Both the position numbers and the translations under genes were made by a program. From contig JANQEL010000279.1 in NCBI GenBank assembly GCA_028278345.1, positions 21,941-85,940 of the forward strand: DNA of 64,000 bases, given 5' to 3'. The first letter of the stretch is position 1; every line of letters starts with the position of its first letter. Shown piece after piece: positions 24,483-34,439 of the stretch. Below the pieces are notes generated by a model. That model saw only the letters and a list, made by a program, of their open reading frames with translations. It was not told the origin of the DNA and did not search any database. Source of the DNA: Myxococcota bacterium (lineage in GTDB: Bacteria; Myxococcota_A; UBA9160; UBA4427).

Positions 24483-27164
24483 ATGGAAGAAAGAGACCCA
24501 GAACGAACCGTCGACGGCGCAGTGAGCAAGCCGGACGACACAGCCGTCGAGCGTTCGACGAGCCGCGATCCCATTACCGCGATGGTGCCGGCCTTCAACG
24601 CCGTTGCCCGCGGCTTCGCCCGCCGCTACTTCTCGCACTTCGAGCTCGAGCCCGAGACCGTGAAGAACCTGCGCGACATGGAGGAGCGCGGTTCGGTGGT
24701 CTACGTGATGCGGTACTCGAGCCGCCTCGACTACTTCCTGCTCAACACGCTCTTTGCGCGCGAGGGGCTGAGGCTCTCGGCCTTCGCGAACGGCATCCGT
24801 TATCACATCTTCGGCACCTTCCTGAACGCCCTGCGCATCACCTTTACCCGGGCGCGGGCGCTTCCCGCCGAAGTGCAGCACGAGCACGATCGACAGCACG
24901 CACGGGCACTGGCCCTCGGTGGGCAATCGCAATTCCTCTTCCTGCGAACCCAGCGGGTGGGGCGGTTCTTCCGAAGTCGGCGTCGGCGCGAGCGCAGTGA
25001 CGAACTCGATCTCTTGAAGGAAGTCGTGCAGGCGGTGTGGGATACCGATCGGCCGGTCTTCGTCGTGCCGGTGGCGCTCTTCTGGCGCAAGGGGCCACGC
25101 ACCGAGAGCCGCTTCCTGAATCTGAACTACGGCGCGCTCTTCCGCCCCTCGGATCTCGCCAAGGTGAGTTCCTTCCTCGCGACCTATCGCAGCCTCGCGG
25201 TGAAGGTCGGGCAGGCGGTCGATCTGCAGGGCTTCATCGAGAGCCATCGCGAGGAGGGGGCCGCGCGGGTGGCGCGCAAGGTGCGGCGCTCGCTGCTCAT
25301 CTACCTCTTCCGCGAAGAGAAGGTGGTCGAGGGGCCGACGCTTCGCGCGCGCTTCCGCGTGCAGCGCGAGGTGCTGGCGGATGCCGGAGTGCGGCAGATG
25401 ATGGATCAGGTGCGCGAGCAGCGCGGCTGGACCGCGGAGCGCACCCAGGGCGAGGCCCAGAAGATCTTCCTCGAAATCGCGGCCTCGATGAACAGCACCT
25501 TCCTCGCCGTGATGAACGGCATCGTGAGCGCGATCTTCCGGCGGCTCTTCTCCTCGATCGAGATCTACGGTCTCGAGCAGGTCGCCGAGAACGTGAAGCA
25601 CCGGCCGGTCGTCCTGGTGCCGAGCCATCGCTCGTACTTCGACTTCCTGATCCTCTCGGTGTTGCTCTACGGCAAGTTCATGATGCCGCCCCACATCGCG
25701 GCGCGAGAGAACATGGCCTTCGGGCCCTTCGGCGCGATCTTCCGCCGCTGCGGTGCGTTCTTCTTGAGGAAGTCATTCGACGACCCACTCTACAAGGAGG
25801 TCTTCCGCTCCTACGTGGGTTATCTCGTGCGCGAGGGCTTCACCCAGGAGTTCTTCATCGAGGGCGGGCGTTCGCGCAGTGGCAAGACGATGCCGCCGCG
25901 CCTGGGCATGTTGACGTGGGACGTCGACGCCTTCATCGACAGCCACCAGCGCGACATGGTGATCATCCCGGTGGCGATCACCTATGAACGCCTGGTCGAA
26001 GAGAGCGCGATGCTCGAAGAACTCTCGGGGGGCGAGAAGACCGAAGAGAGCGTGCTCAACCTGATGCGCGCGCGGAAGTATCTGCAGCGGCGCTTCGGCA
26101 GCGCGCACGTGTGCTTCGGCGATCCGATCTCTCTCGCCGACGGGCTCGGTGCGAAGCGCGAGGTCTATCGACGCGCCGCGGCCGACGATCCCGCCATCGA
26201 AGCCGAGAAGCGCGACTTCGTGAGCGATCTGGGCTGGCGGATCGTGGAGCAGATCAACTGGTCTTTCGTTGCCAACGCCACTTCGGTGGCAGCCTCGGTG
26301 GTGATGGGGGCCTCGCATCACGGTATCCGGCGCAAGGATCTGGTGGCGCGCATGGGGGATGTGGTGGATCTGCTGAGCCTCCAGAAGACGCGCATCACGA
26401 AGGCGCTGCTCTCCGATCGCCGCGGATTCGAGGATTCGATCTCCTTCCTGCTGCGCAACGACCTGCTGAAACTCCGCGAAGACCTCGGCGGGGAGATCCT
26501 CTACTACGAGGAGTCGCGCCGGCAGGCCCTCGACCTCTATCGCAACTCGATCGCGCACTTCCTGGCGGCGCCGAGTTTCCTCGCGCGCCGCATCCTGGCG
26601 GGCGCACCGACCGAGGGGCTCGCGCGCGATCTCGACGTCTGGCACTCGCTCTTCTATCAGGAGTTCTATCTGCCGAAGAGCGGTGTGTCGCCCGAGACTT
26701 GCGAGGCGTTGCTCGGCCACTTCGCGCAGAAGGGCTACACGATGCAGCGCGACGGGCTCTGGGTGCCGACCGAGGCGGGACGCCCGGTGTTCGAAAACCT
26801 CGCCGAGCAGACACGCGGCGTGGTCGACGTCTTCTCCGTGGCCTGTGTCGTGGCCTCCGAACTCGACGAAGAGATGACGCGCAAGGACTTCGTCGCGCGT
26901 CTCTCCACGGCATACGAATCGGCGAGCATGCTCGGCGAAGCGCGACGCGTGGAGGCGGCCAACGACACGACCTTCAGCAACGCGGTCGATCTGCTGGTAT
27001 CGCGCGAAGTGCTGCTCGAACGCCACCGCGATGTCGTCGACAAGAAGGGAAAGCCCAAGGGCAGCGAGCGGGTGCTCGTGCGGGTGGACGATCCCGCCGC
27101 GCTCGAGCGGCTGCGCGACGATCTCCGGGTCTCGGGGCCCCTCCGTGGTGCGTTCGCGCTGTAG
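24483..27164 (+). CDS. plsB: Glycerol-3-phosphate acyltransferase, PlsB type
   Basis: Adds an acyl chain to position 1 of glycerol-3-phosphate, the first step of phospholipid synthesis, at the inner membrane. The 893-residue length is near that of PlsB proteins (about 800). The acyltransferase blocks are clear: PSHRSYFDFLILS (H-x4-D, ~380), then AAREN and GAFFLRKS, FIEGGRSRSGK (~458) and IPVAITYERLVE. Long N- and C-terminal regions resemble PlsB rather than the short PlsC. ATG 24483 is the start. The following lipoprotein gene begins inside its last codons in another frame. Confidence 0.9.
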   Translation: MEERDPERTVDGAVSKPDDTAVERSTSRDPITAMVPAFNAVARGFARRYFSHFELEPETVKNLRDMEERGSVVYVMRYSSRLDYFLLNTLFAREGLRLSAFANGIRYHIFGTFLNALRITFTRARALPAEVQHEHDRQHARALALGGQSQFLFLRTQRVGRFFRSRRRRERSDELDLLKEVVQAVWDTDRPVFVVPVALFWRKGPRTESRFLNLNYGALFRPSDLAKVSSFLATYRSLAVKVGQAVDLQGFIESHREEGAARVARKVRRSLLIYLFREEKVVEGPTLRARFRVQREVLADAGVRQMMDQVREQRGWTAERTQGEAQKIFLEIAASMNSTFLAVMNGIVSAIFRRLFSSIEIYGLEQVAENVKHRPVVLVPSHRSYFDFLILSVLLYGKFMMPPHIAARENMAFGPFGAIFRRCGAFFLRKSFDDPLYKEVFRSYVGYLVREGFTQEFFIEGGRSRSGKTMPPRLGMLTWDVDAFIDSHQRDMVIIPVAITYERLVEESAMLEELSGGEKTEESVLNLMRARKYLQRRFGSAHVCFGDPISLADGLGAKREVYRRAAADDPAIEAEKRDFVSDLGWRIVEQINWSFVANATSVAASVVMGASHHGIRRKDLVARMGDVVDLLSLQKTRITKALLSDRRGFEDSISFLLRNDLLKLREDLGGEILYYEESRRQALDLYRNSIAHFLAAPSFLARRILAGAPTEGLARDLDVWHSLFYQEFYLPKSGVSPETCEALLGHFAQKGYTMQRDGLWVPTEAGRPVFENLAEQTRGVVDVFSVACVVASELDEEMTRKDFVARLSTAYESASMLGEARRVEAANDTTFSNAVDLLVSREVLLERHRDVVDKKGKPKGSERVLVRVDDPAALERLRDDLRVSGPLRGAFAL

Positions 27165-27702
27165 GGCATGGCGCGCGCTCGTGCTCGGCCTCGCGATCGC
27201 GGGCCTGAGCTGCGGGGGGAGCGGCGAAGACGATTCCGGCGCATCGGAGAACGACGACGCCCTCGTCGATCACGAGGAGTGGGAAGAGGTACTTTCCGTC
27301 GACGACGTGTTCGGGGACCGCCCGGCCGTCGTCGATTGTCCATTCGGTTGGGCGCCCGAGCCGTTTGGTGCCGGCGATTCCCTCGGCGTGGATCTCGCAG
27401 TGTGCGACTACCTGACGGTGACCCAGCCCTCACTGCGCGATGTTGCGGCGGGCCAGACGGTTCGCATTCGCGTCTACCACTTTCCCCTCGAGAGCCCTGT
27501 TCCCGGTGTTCGGGCCCATCTCGCGATCGCCTTCGATCGCGAGGTCGTGTGGGAGCGCTTCCTCGACATCCCGGCGGATGCGTCGGTGATCGACGCCGAA
27601 TTCGTGGCGGGTCGCGAGTTCGCAGCGGGCGTGCCGATCGACTTCCACGTCCACAACCACGGGCCCAACTCGTACAACCTGGTGTGGATCGAGCGCGAGT
27701 AG
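27148..27702 (+). CDS. Small exported lipoprotein of unknown function
   Basis: A 184-residue protein. Starting from one of two adjacent GTG codons (27145 or 27148) gives a proper lipoprotein signal: several Arg residues, the hydrophobic stretch WRALVLGLAIAGLS, and a lipobox Cys followed by Gly-Gly-Ser-Gly and an acidic run. The mature part is beta-rich (TVRIRVYHFPLES, FDREVVWERFLD) and ends with DFHVHNHGPNSYNLVWIE, suggesting an immunoglobulin-like fold. No family is recognised. It overlaps plsB by 17-20 bases and is convergent with the minus-strand barrel-protein gene, six bases away. Confidence 0.65.
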   Translation: MRSRCRAWRALVLGLAIAGLSCGGSGEDDSGASENDDALVDHEEWEEVLSVDDVFGDRPAVVDCPFGWAPEPFGAGDSLGVDLAVCDYLTVTQPSLRDVAAGQTVRIRVYHFPLESPVPGVRAHLAIAFDREVVWERFLDIPADASVIDAEFVAGREFAAGVPIDFHVHNHGPNSYNLVWIERE

Positions 27703-27708
27703 AGCCGG

Positions 27709-29991
27709 CTAGCGAACGGCTTCGATACTCCAGTGCGTTTCGGCGGGTGGCGGGAAGCTCTGGCGGTGTTGGAGTTCCATTCGCACCTGACCGTCGTAGC
27801 GGCGCGGGATGCCGAAACGCAGCACGCCGTGGGGGAGATCCCATTCGACGATGCGGATCAGCTGATCGGTGTTGACGTCGCGAAGCAGGGTGGCGCCGAA
27901 CTGACCGCGTTCCAGGCCGCGGACGGGCGGGCCATAGCGTTTGATCAGCTCTTCGCGGACGCGCTCGAAACGTTGACCCGCCGTTTCGATGGCACCCGCG
28001 TCGTCGAGCTCGATGATGAGGGCGCTGGCCAGCACGGTTTCGTCGTCGTGAATCACGACCAGGCGCTGACGTTGATCGATGCGGCGCAGCACCGGGGTTT
28101 CGTAGACGTCGAGATCGGTTTGCGCGACGCCGCCCACGATGCCGATCTGGGTGAGCCGCTTGCGCGTCTCGGCGAGCGGGAGGCCGGGCGCGATCTCTCC
28201 CGGGTCTCCGGCCTTGATGTTCGCCGCGACCAGCGGTTGCGTGACTTCGGCCGAGGGTCGCTCGAGGAAGGCGGGGTGCCCCGGAGCGATCGGGCGTCCC
28301 GGTCGGTCGAAGGTGAAGGTCCAGAAGATGCCGAGGTTCCAGGCGTCGGTGTCTTCGCCGGGTTTCCTGTCGAGACCCAGGTACTCGAACTCGGTGCCGA
28401 AGCGGTTGCGGCCGACTTCGACGGTGTAGTCCGCGGTGATGGTGTGGCGTTTGAAGTCGGTGGCGCCCGCACCCGATTCGCGTTCCTGGATCAACGCGCC
28501 GTAGTTGAAGCCGACCGAATGTCCTCGCGCCCCCGCGCGCACCGCGAGCGTCGGCTGGAACTCGTCGCTATCCGGGGTGCCGTCGACGATGAAGCGCATC
28601 AGGAAGCCGGGGGTGACCACGCCGTCGAAGGGGCCGAGGCTGAAGTCGTGATCGGCGCTGGTCGAGACCTCGACCGTAGTGCTGTCCGCGTTCGCGGCGG
28701 TCTTGTCGTTGTCGTCCCGCACGACCCAGCCCAGGCGGCCCAGCCACCCCCAGCCGACCTCCGAACTGAGATCGCCATTCCAATTGATCGAAAGGCTCTC
28801 CACGGTCTCGGATTCGTTCTCGCGGTGCTGGATGAAGAAGTCGCTCGACCCCTTCACGCTCGGAAGCAGGTGCAAGCCAATCGGCCCCGATACGTTCACG
28901 CCGCCGATCACTGTGTCGGTCTGATCGGCCTTCTGGAAACCGTCGGCGAAGCCCTGCACGCGTCCGCGCATCTGCACGCCGTTCTCGAATTGCCAGCTGG
29001 CGTGGCCTTCCCCCGAAGCGCGGTTGGATGAAACGATCGCTCCCCGCGGTGTGTAGTGGCGATCGTAGACCTCACCGCGGGCGCGATAGGTGAGGGGAAG
29101 ATCGGTGTGCCGCCCCGAGACCTCGGCGAGGAAGCCATTGCCCACCTCACCCGTTTCCGCGCCCAGGTCGCCGAAGGCCAGGGCTTCTTCGAGTTCGATG
29201 CTGAGCGCCTGGTCGCCCCACTCGAACTCCTTGAACACGGCGGCGCTCACCACCCCCTGGTCGCGATCTTCGGGGAAGAAGAGATCGTCGCCCTCGCGGT
29301 GGTTGTAGATGCCGTCGACGTGCCATGTGCCGTAGCGATCGGTTTCGAACACGTAGGTGGCGCCGCTCGAGATGTCGTCGGCGAAGACATCCTCTTCGAA
29401 GATCGTCTGCCAGTTGCCTTCGTTCGAACCCATGAAGAGCTGCAGGGAGTCGGCGTTGCCGGCGATGCGGGGCTGCACCTCCATCTGCACGCCCTTCACC
29501 GAACGCTGCTGGGTGAGGATGCTCGTGTGGGAGAAGTAGTCGCCGACCTGCCAGCGATAGGGAATGGTGCGATCGCCGAACTTCCGATCCCCCGCTTCGC
29601 GCGTCAGGTTCATGCGCTCGGGGACGAAGCCGCGATCGGGTGCCCGGTATCCGCGCTTGTTGAGCAGTACGCCCGAGAGCTGGCCGCGCCACTGGGAGTA
29701 GGGCCCGTCGGGGTTGCGGAAGTTCACGTTGAATTCGTCGAAGACCTGGTTGCCCTCGAAGGGGTAGGGTGACTCGGGGCCGTCGGCGTCGAAGTGGTCG
29801 TAGCGCAGGGTGTTCGTGCCGCCGAAGTGCACGTTGGGCAGCGCCGTCACCCGATGGGTGAGCGCTTCGCTCGGCGGCTCGCCCGCACCCGTTTCTTCGG
29901 CTGCGCCCGAAGCACCCGCCCACATCAGCGTCGCGGCGAGCAGGGGCGCCGACCACGAGAGCAGGGCTCGGATGTGCGGGCTTGGTCGCAT
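27709..29991 (-). CDS. Exported outer-membrane beta-barrel-type protein with an extra C-terminal domain
   Basis: A 760-residue protein with a signal peptide (SAPLLAATLMWAGASGAA). Most of it alternates aromatic and polar residues in strand-turn patterns with many Gly, Asp and Asn, as in large outer-membrane barrels or carbohydrate porins: TNTLRYDHFDADG near the mature start, and EYLGLDRKPGEDTDAWNLGIFWTFTF near 560-585. Normally a barrel ends in Phe, but here another ~170 residues follow (RQRLVVIHDDETVLASALIIE and RRYDGQVRMELQHRQ), forming a separate domain. The exact barrel family is not recognised. It is the last gene of the four-gene minus-strand operon, six bases after its neighbour. Confidence 0.6.
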   Translation of the reverse strand: MRPSPHIRALLSWSAPLLAATLMWAGASGAAEETGAGEPPSEALTHRVTALPNVHFGGTNTLRYDHFDADGPESPYPFEGNQVFDEFNVNFRNPDGPYSQWRGQLSGVLLNKRGYRAPDRGFVPERMNLTREAGDRKFGDRTIPYRWQVGDYFSHTSILTQQRSVKGVQMEVQPRIAGNADSLQLFMGSNEGNWQTIFEEDVFADDISSGATYVFETDRYGTWHVDGIYNHREGDDLFFPEDRDQGVVSAAVFKEFEWGDQALSIELEEALAFGDLGAETGEVGNGFLAEVSGRHTDLPLTYRARGEVYDRHYTPRGAIVSSNRASGEGHASWQFENGVQMRGRVQGFADGFQKADQTDTVIGGVNVSGPIGLHLLPSVKGSSDFFIQHRENESETVESLSINWNGDLSSEVGWGWLGRLGWVVRDDNDKTAANADSTTVEVSTSADHDFSLGPFDGVVTPGFLMRFIVDGTPDSDEFQPTLAVRAGARGHSVGFNYGALIQERESGAGATDFKRHTITADYTVEVGRNRFGTEFEYLGLDRKPGEDTDAWNLGIFWTFTFDRPGRPIAPGHPAFLERPSAEVTQPLVAANIKAGDPGEIAPGLPLAETRKRLTQIGIVGGVAQTDLDVYETPVLRRIDQRQRLVVIHDDETVLASALIIELDDAGAIETAGQRFERVREELIKRYGPPVRGLERGQFGATLLRDVNTDQLIRIVEWDLPHGVLRFGIPRRYDGQVRMELQHRQSFPPPAETHWSIEAVR

Positions 29992-29997
29992 GGTGGA

Positions 29998-30555
29998 CTA
30001 CGGCTGCTCCATCTCGGTGATACGCAGGATGAACTCGTTCACGCCCGGCAGCCGCACGAAGCCCGTCGGTGAGTTGAACTCGAGCTGGGTCTGCGCGACG
30101 GCAGAAACGATGCTCGTCCGTGTCTGCGGGCCGTACTCGCTCGGCTCGCTCATGTACTGCTGCACGGTTCGCACGCTCTGGATCGACTGCAGCTTCAACT
30201 GCGCATCTCGTGGAACGTTTGCCTCCACCGCGTCGAGCAACCGCGACTTGTCGTAGAAGCTGTCGGCCATCGTCTGGGCCATGCGGGGCGAGTTCCAGCG
30301 TTCGATGATCTTGCGCAGCTTCGTTTCGACGACCTTTCGCGGAACCGGGGTCGGGTTCTCGACCGGAACGGCGCCTTCCGGCAGGGCGAGTTGAACGTCG
30401 GGGGAGGCAATCGGCTGGATCGCGCGGAAGTTCTGCGCCAGGGCCGCGCCCGCCGTGGCGACGGCGAGGAGGAGGGTTGTGCCCGCCGCGAGCTGGAACG
30501 CGGGGTGCCCTGCGTTCTTCTTTCGCTTCGAATTCGCCATGTCGCTCTTTCTCAT
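29998..30555 (-). CDS. Small periplasmic protein of unknown function
   Basis: A 185-residue protein starting MRKSDMANSKRKK, followed by a hydrophobic segment GTTLLLAVATAGAALAQ, a signal peptide or membrane anchor. The mature part is helical, with KLRKIIERWNSPRMAQTMADSFYDKSRLLDAV in the middle and a strand-rich tail. No named family is recognised. ATG 30555 is chosen because of a preceding AAAGGG; ATG 30540 would also give an acceptable signal. It sits between the giant kinase-like protein (20 bases upstream) and the barrel-type protein (six bases downstream), so it may connect them. Confidence 0.6.
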   Translation of the reverse strand: MRKSDMANSKRKKNAGHPAFQLAAGTTLLLAVATAGAALAQNFRAIQPIASPDVQLALPEGAVPVENPTPVPRKVVETKLRKIIERWNSPRMAQTMADSFYDKSRLLDAVEANVPRDAQLKLQSIQSVRTVQQYMSEPSEYGPQTRTSIVSAVAQTQLEFNSPTGFVRLPGVNEFILRITEMEQP

Positions 30556-30575
30556 TGCATGAACGCCCTTTGGCC

Positions 30576-33500
30576 TCAGTTCCGAATCGCGCACTGCGAG
30601 CGCGGAATCACGATCACGTCGTCGACCGTCCCGTAGCCGCAGACGAGGGGGGCTGGATCGGACTGCGATCCGCCGTTGCAGTCGAGCACGGGAAGCACGA
30701 TCGCGCGGGTGTCGTGGTAGTGGGGATCGTCACAGTCGTCGGGATCCGACGGACCCGAGAACTGATCGATCGGAATGAACACCCCACCCGGTCGCGGCAG
30801 CACCTCGATGCCGTCGATGATCGAACCGCTCCCAAGGTTGCCCCCGTCCTCGCCCAACGGGTCGCGGGCGTCGTAGGGGTTGTTGCCGAGGATGAAGATC
30901 ACCTGGATGAGTTCGGCGTAGCTCGAGAACGCGCCGTCGTCTTCGTCGTCACCGCAGTAGAACCACTCGCAGACCTCGAGGGCATCGAGCAGGGCATCGA
31001 GCCGTGCATTCACGGCGGGCGTGTCGACGCCGCTGGCGACCAGCTGGTTGTACTCGATCACGTAGTGGATGCAGGGCGGGCAGTAGGTCATGATGCCGCC
31101 GGTCGGAAGGCCCGGGCCCATCTCGAAGTGGATGGGATCGACGACGGGAATCCCGCTGAAGCCACCGGCCGAGATGAGGCCCGAACCGCCCCCTTCTTCG
31201 TCGTCGGGCAGGCGCACCGGGTTGCGGCGCGTGCCGCTGTAGTCGGGACTGCGATCCTTGGCGCGTTCCCACAGGCTCCGGTCGCGTTGTGGGGCTGCGG
31301 GGTGCTCACCACCGGTGCCCGGGCCGAGGGGTGTGTTCGGGTCGGGATCGGGCGGTCGCAGCGGACCCGAGATGCCCGGGTTCTCCACGCCGTTCGACGG
31401 GTTCATCGGGAAGCGCTTGTTCATCAGCAGGTCGATGTTGCTGTAGCCCTCACCCAGGGTGTGGAACTGGAAGTCCGGGTGGAGGTCGTTGATGGCATCC
31501 CAATCGATCAGGTGGTCGAAGTTCTCGGCCAGCCATTCTGTGTGGATCTGGCGACCGGTGACCTGCCGCGGGTCCAGGGGGTTCTCCCACTCGACGCCGG
31601 GAGCCACGGCTTCGTCGATCGGGTTGTCGAGGGCGTGTTGCAGGCGGCGGGCGGCGGCCGGGTCGAGGTTCTTCATTGGGACGATGCTGCCCGCGTCGAG
31701 GATCACGAGCTTCCACTCATCCGGCTCGCCGACCTTCCGGAACGCGTAGTTGTCCGGCTTGTTGTCGAGCATCACGAAGCCGTTCTCGTTGATCTTCTCC
31801 ATCGCGCGTCGGTAGGCGCGCCGCCGGCCCGGGGTCATCACCTCTCCGGCTTCGCGTGCCTTGCGCCAATCGGTGGGCGCGCGGTCGACGACTTCGACGA
31901 TGCCGCCATCCATCTGGTGGCCTTCGGCGGCGACGCGGTGCTGCGAGTGGCGTCGCGGCAGTTCGAACGCATTGCCATCCGGGTCCATGTTGCGAAGCGC
32001 ACGATGCCCCGCGTTGTCGAGCGCCTGCCCGGCGGGGTCGGCCTTCGAAATGCGCACCACGACATCGCTGCGGCCCGGAACGCTATACACCTCTGTCGTC
32101 GAACCCTTGCCCATCGGCGTTGCGGGCAATTCGAGGCGCGTGCCGTCGTTGCGCAGCAGCACGATGTTGGGTTGGCCCTGGGGATCCAGGATGTTCACGT
32201 TCATGTGGGTGCCCCACGGCGTTCCGTCCGCGGGGTAGTCATCGCCGTAGCGCTGGGCCGGGGGGATGTTGTCGGCTGCGCCGGCACCGGTCGGTGTGCC
32301 GCTGGTCGCTGCGCGACTGGCGTCACCGGTCGCGCCGGCGCCCGGCGTCGGAATGGCACCGGCCGGGGGAACGGCGCCCGAAGGCGGCAACGCGTTGGTG
32401 GCCCACAAGGTGACGCCTCGAACCGCCCGGGGCGCCGCGGCCGCAACGCGGAACAGCGCCTCTTCGACACCGACCACCGTGCCGACCACGTATCCCGTGT
32501 CTTCGAGAGCCCGCCGGACGTTGCCGCTGCCGGCGGTCGATTCGACGCGGCGCTCGAGTTGGCGCGCGACGTTCTCGCCGAGCTGCACGAGTTCCTGTGC
32601 GAGCCGCGCGCCCTCGGGATCGTTCGGGTCGAGGATCTTCGCGAAGCCGCTGCGGATGCGTTCGAGGGTGGCGAGGTTTTCGCTGCCGAAGAAGTCGCTG
32701 CGCACTCCGAAGGCTTCTTCGAGGAAGGCTTCGAAGGCTTCGCCCTGGGTGTCGAGACCCTCCTTCGCGATCATGGCCAGGTCCTTGACCGCGTCGACGC
32801 CGGCGCGCGTTACGCCCTTGGTATAGGCGCCCATGCGCAGGGAGAACTCGTACCAGGTCAGGTCGGCGTTGGTCGACGCGACGTCGGAGAAGAAGCTCCC
32901 CCAAGTGTTCTCGAACTCGGCCATCGACGGGGCGCCCTGGGCGATGGCGAGGGCGCTGGTTCCGGCTGCGGATTCGGCCGCGGAGTCGATGGCGGTGATC
33001 TCGGCGATCATCTCACCGCCTTGTGCTTCGCTGAGCTCGCCTCGCCCGATGCGTTCATTGATGTCGGTGATGACCCGACGAATCGTGCTGCGCGATTCGC
33101 CGGAGTTGGTTTCGCCGATGCCGTCCTGGCGATTGCGATCGAAGAACTGCTCCTGCTGCTGCACGTGTCGCCGCAGCTCGCTGTCCATGCTGTTGCGCCA
33201 CTCGGTGTGGGCCTCGGTGATCTTCTGCCGTTCGGCGAGCAGGTCCAACACGGCCTGACTGTCGGGGGCGCGCGTCGTGACCATCTGCGATTGGTCGACG
33301 ACGCCCGTGAACTGGGAGGCGCTCGGGGCGGGAGTCTTGGCGCGCTCGGCCGCGATCTGGGCATCGAGGGCCGCGAGCTGGTTGTTGAACTGGGTTTCGC
33401 CAGCTTCGATCTGCGCGCGCTGGGTCGCCACGTTGCGCACGTGTTCCATCGCCTCGACCGAGCGTCGTGCGCGGTCTTCCGCCAGGAGGCGAGGCGACGA

Positions 33501-34439
33501 CTTGATGATCTCGACCTCGTAGGCGCGATCCTGCTCCATCGCGTTCTGCCGCGCGGTCTCGATCTGGGTGCGCGTGCGCGCAATCTGCTGGTCGAGGTTT
33601 CGTTCCTGGACCGTGGCGTTCTCGAGGTTGGTTCTCGCGGTACCCGAGGGCGTCGATTGGCCGAAGATCCCGACGGTGAAGTCGTAGATGTCGTTCAGGA
33701 AGTCGGTGTGCTCCTCGACCAGATCGACTTGCGCTTGCGCGTCACGTCGCGCCTGCTGTGTCGTTGCGAGCTGGTTCTGCTGGTTGTTGAGCGTCTGGAT
33801 CAGCCCGTTGATCTCCGCCGTCGCCTCTTGTCGGGCCTGCAGGCGCTGGCCCTGCAAGGTGGCGACGCGATCGTTGATCTCGGTGTTGCTCGAGCCCATC
33901 GCCTCGAGCTCGGTGCGCGAATCGCGCAGCTGGGTGCGGATGCTGTTCGTGCGGTGCTGCGCGGACTGCACGGCGCGCTTCAGCGCAGCTTCCTCGTCGC
34001 TTTCGTAGCCGAAGAGGTTCATCGCGCGATCGCGCAGTTCGCGTGGGTTGTAGGCCGTGGAGTTGTCTTCGTAGTACTGGATCAGGTCGGCGTACGCGGC
34101 ATTCTCGGCGGCGATCGCGCCCGGGAGCGCCTCTTCCCGTTGGCTGATCTGCGACTCCAGCCGCGCGCGCTGGGCGTTGGCCTCGCGCATGGCGTCGACC
34201 TCGGCCTGGGTGAGTTCACGGCGCTGGCTGCCGGCGTTGGGGTCGATGGGTACGGCGTGGTACTCGCGCGTGCCGCTGAACTCTCGCGTCGTGAGACCCG
34301 CCGCAGATGCACGGGCGACTTCCTCGGGCGTGAGGATGCCCGTGTGGGTGTGTTGGCTCGCGCGAACGTCCTGCATCAGCCCCGCCACGGCGATGGCCAG
34401 ACCGAGCGAAACTCCGCAGCGCCAGAGCACCGACCTCAC
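30576..34439 (-). CDS. Very large exported coiled-coil protein with an embedded protein-kinase-like domain
   Basis: A 1,287-residue protein. The N-terminal segment VSLGLAIAVAGL after Arg/Trp/Arg is a signal peptide. Residues ~60-520 are Gln/Ala/Glu/Arg-rich and almost certainly coiled coil. After an Ala/Pro/Gly linker (~690-730), residues ~775-930 show kinase-fold motifs in order: GKGSTTEVYSVPGRSDVVVRIS (G-loop and beta-3, cut here as separate strands, with Arg at the usual Lys), LDNKPDNYAF (catalytic D-x-K-x-x-N, ~890) and VILDAGSIV (metal-binding D-x-G, ~913). A Pro-rich linker and a Cys-containing tail (TYCPPCIHYVIEYN, ~1119) follow. The GTG at 34439 overlaps the upstream stop (GTGA). Function unknown; kinase activity outside the cytoplasm would need explaining. 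Confidence 0.65.
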   Translation of the reverse strand: MRSVLWRCGVSLGLAIAVAGLMQDVRASQHTHTGILTPEEVARASAAGLTTREFSGTREYHAVPIDPNAGSQRRELTQAEVDAMREANAQRARLESQISQREEALPGAIAAENAAYADLIQYYEDNSTAYNPRELRDRAMNLFGYESDEEAALKRAVQSAQHRTNSIRTQLRDSRTELEAMGSSNTEINDRVATLQGQRLQARQEATAEINGLIQTLNNQQNQLATTQQARRDAQAQVDLVEEHTDFLNDIYDFTVGIFGQSTPSGTARTNLENATVQERNLDQQIARTRTQIETARQNAMEQDRAYEVEIIKSSPRLLAEDRARRSVEAMEHVRNVATQRAQIEAGETQFNNQLAALDAQIAAERAKTPAPSASQFTGVVDQSQMVTTRAPDSQAVLDLLAERQKITEAHTEWRNSMDSELRRHVQQQEQFFDRNRQDGIGETNSGESRSTIRRVITDINERIGRGELSEAQGGEMIAEITAIDSAAESAAGTSALAIAQGAPSMAEFENTWGSFFSDVASTNADLTWYEFSLRMGAYTKGVTRAGVDAVKDLAMIAKEGLDTQGEAFEAFLEEAFGVRSDFFGSENLATLERIRSGFAKILDPNDPEGARLAQELVQLGENVARQLERRVESTAGSGNVRRALEDTGYVVGTVVGVEEALFRVAAAAPRAVRGVTLWATNALPPSGAVPPAGAIPTPGAGATGDASRAATSGTPTGAGAADNIPPAQRYGDDYPADGTPWGTHMNVNILDPQGQPNIVLLRNDGTRLELPATPMGKGSTTEVYSVPGRSDVVVRISKADPAGQALDNAGHRALRNMDPDGNAFELPRRHSQHRVAAEGHQMDGGIVEVVDRAPTDWRKAREAGEVMTPGRRRAYRRAMEKINENGFVMLDNKPDNYAFRKVGEPDEWKLVILDAGSIVPMKNLDPAAARRLQHALDNPIDEAVAPGVEWENPLDPRQVTGRQIHTEWLAENFDHLIDWDAINDLHPDFQFHTLGEGYSNIDLLMNKRFPMNPSNGVENPGISGPLRPPDPDPNTPLGPGTGGEHPAAPQRDRSLWERAKDRSPDYSGTRRNPVRLPDDEEGGGSGLISAGGFSGIPVVDPIHFEMGPGLPTGGIMTYCPPCIHYVIEYNQLVASGVDTPAVNARLDALLDALEVCEWFYCGDDEDDGAFSSYAELIQVIFILGNNPYDARDPLGEDGGNLGSGSIIDGIEVLPRPGGVFIPIDQFSGPSDPDDCDDPHYHDTRAIVLPVLDCNGGSQSDPAPLVCGYGTVDDVIVIPRSQCAIRN

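Noticed and set aside
23196..25694. An 832-codon open frame on the minus strand
   Set aside because: It lies opposite the biotinyl-domain, GNAT and plsB genes, all of which have clear motifs; its own translation is His/Arg/Glu-rich without domains.
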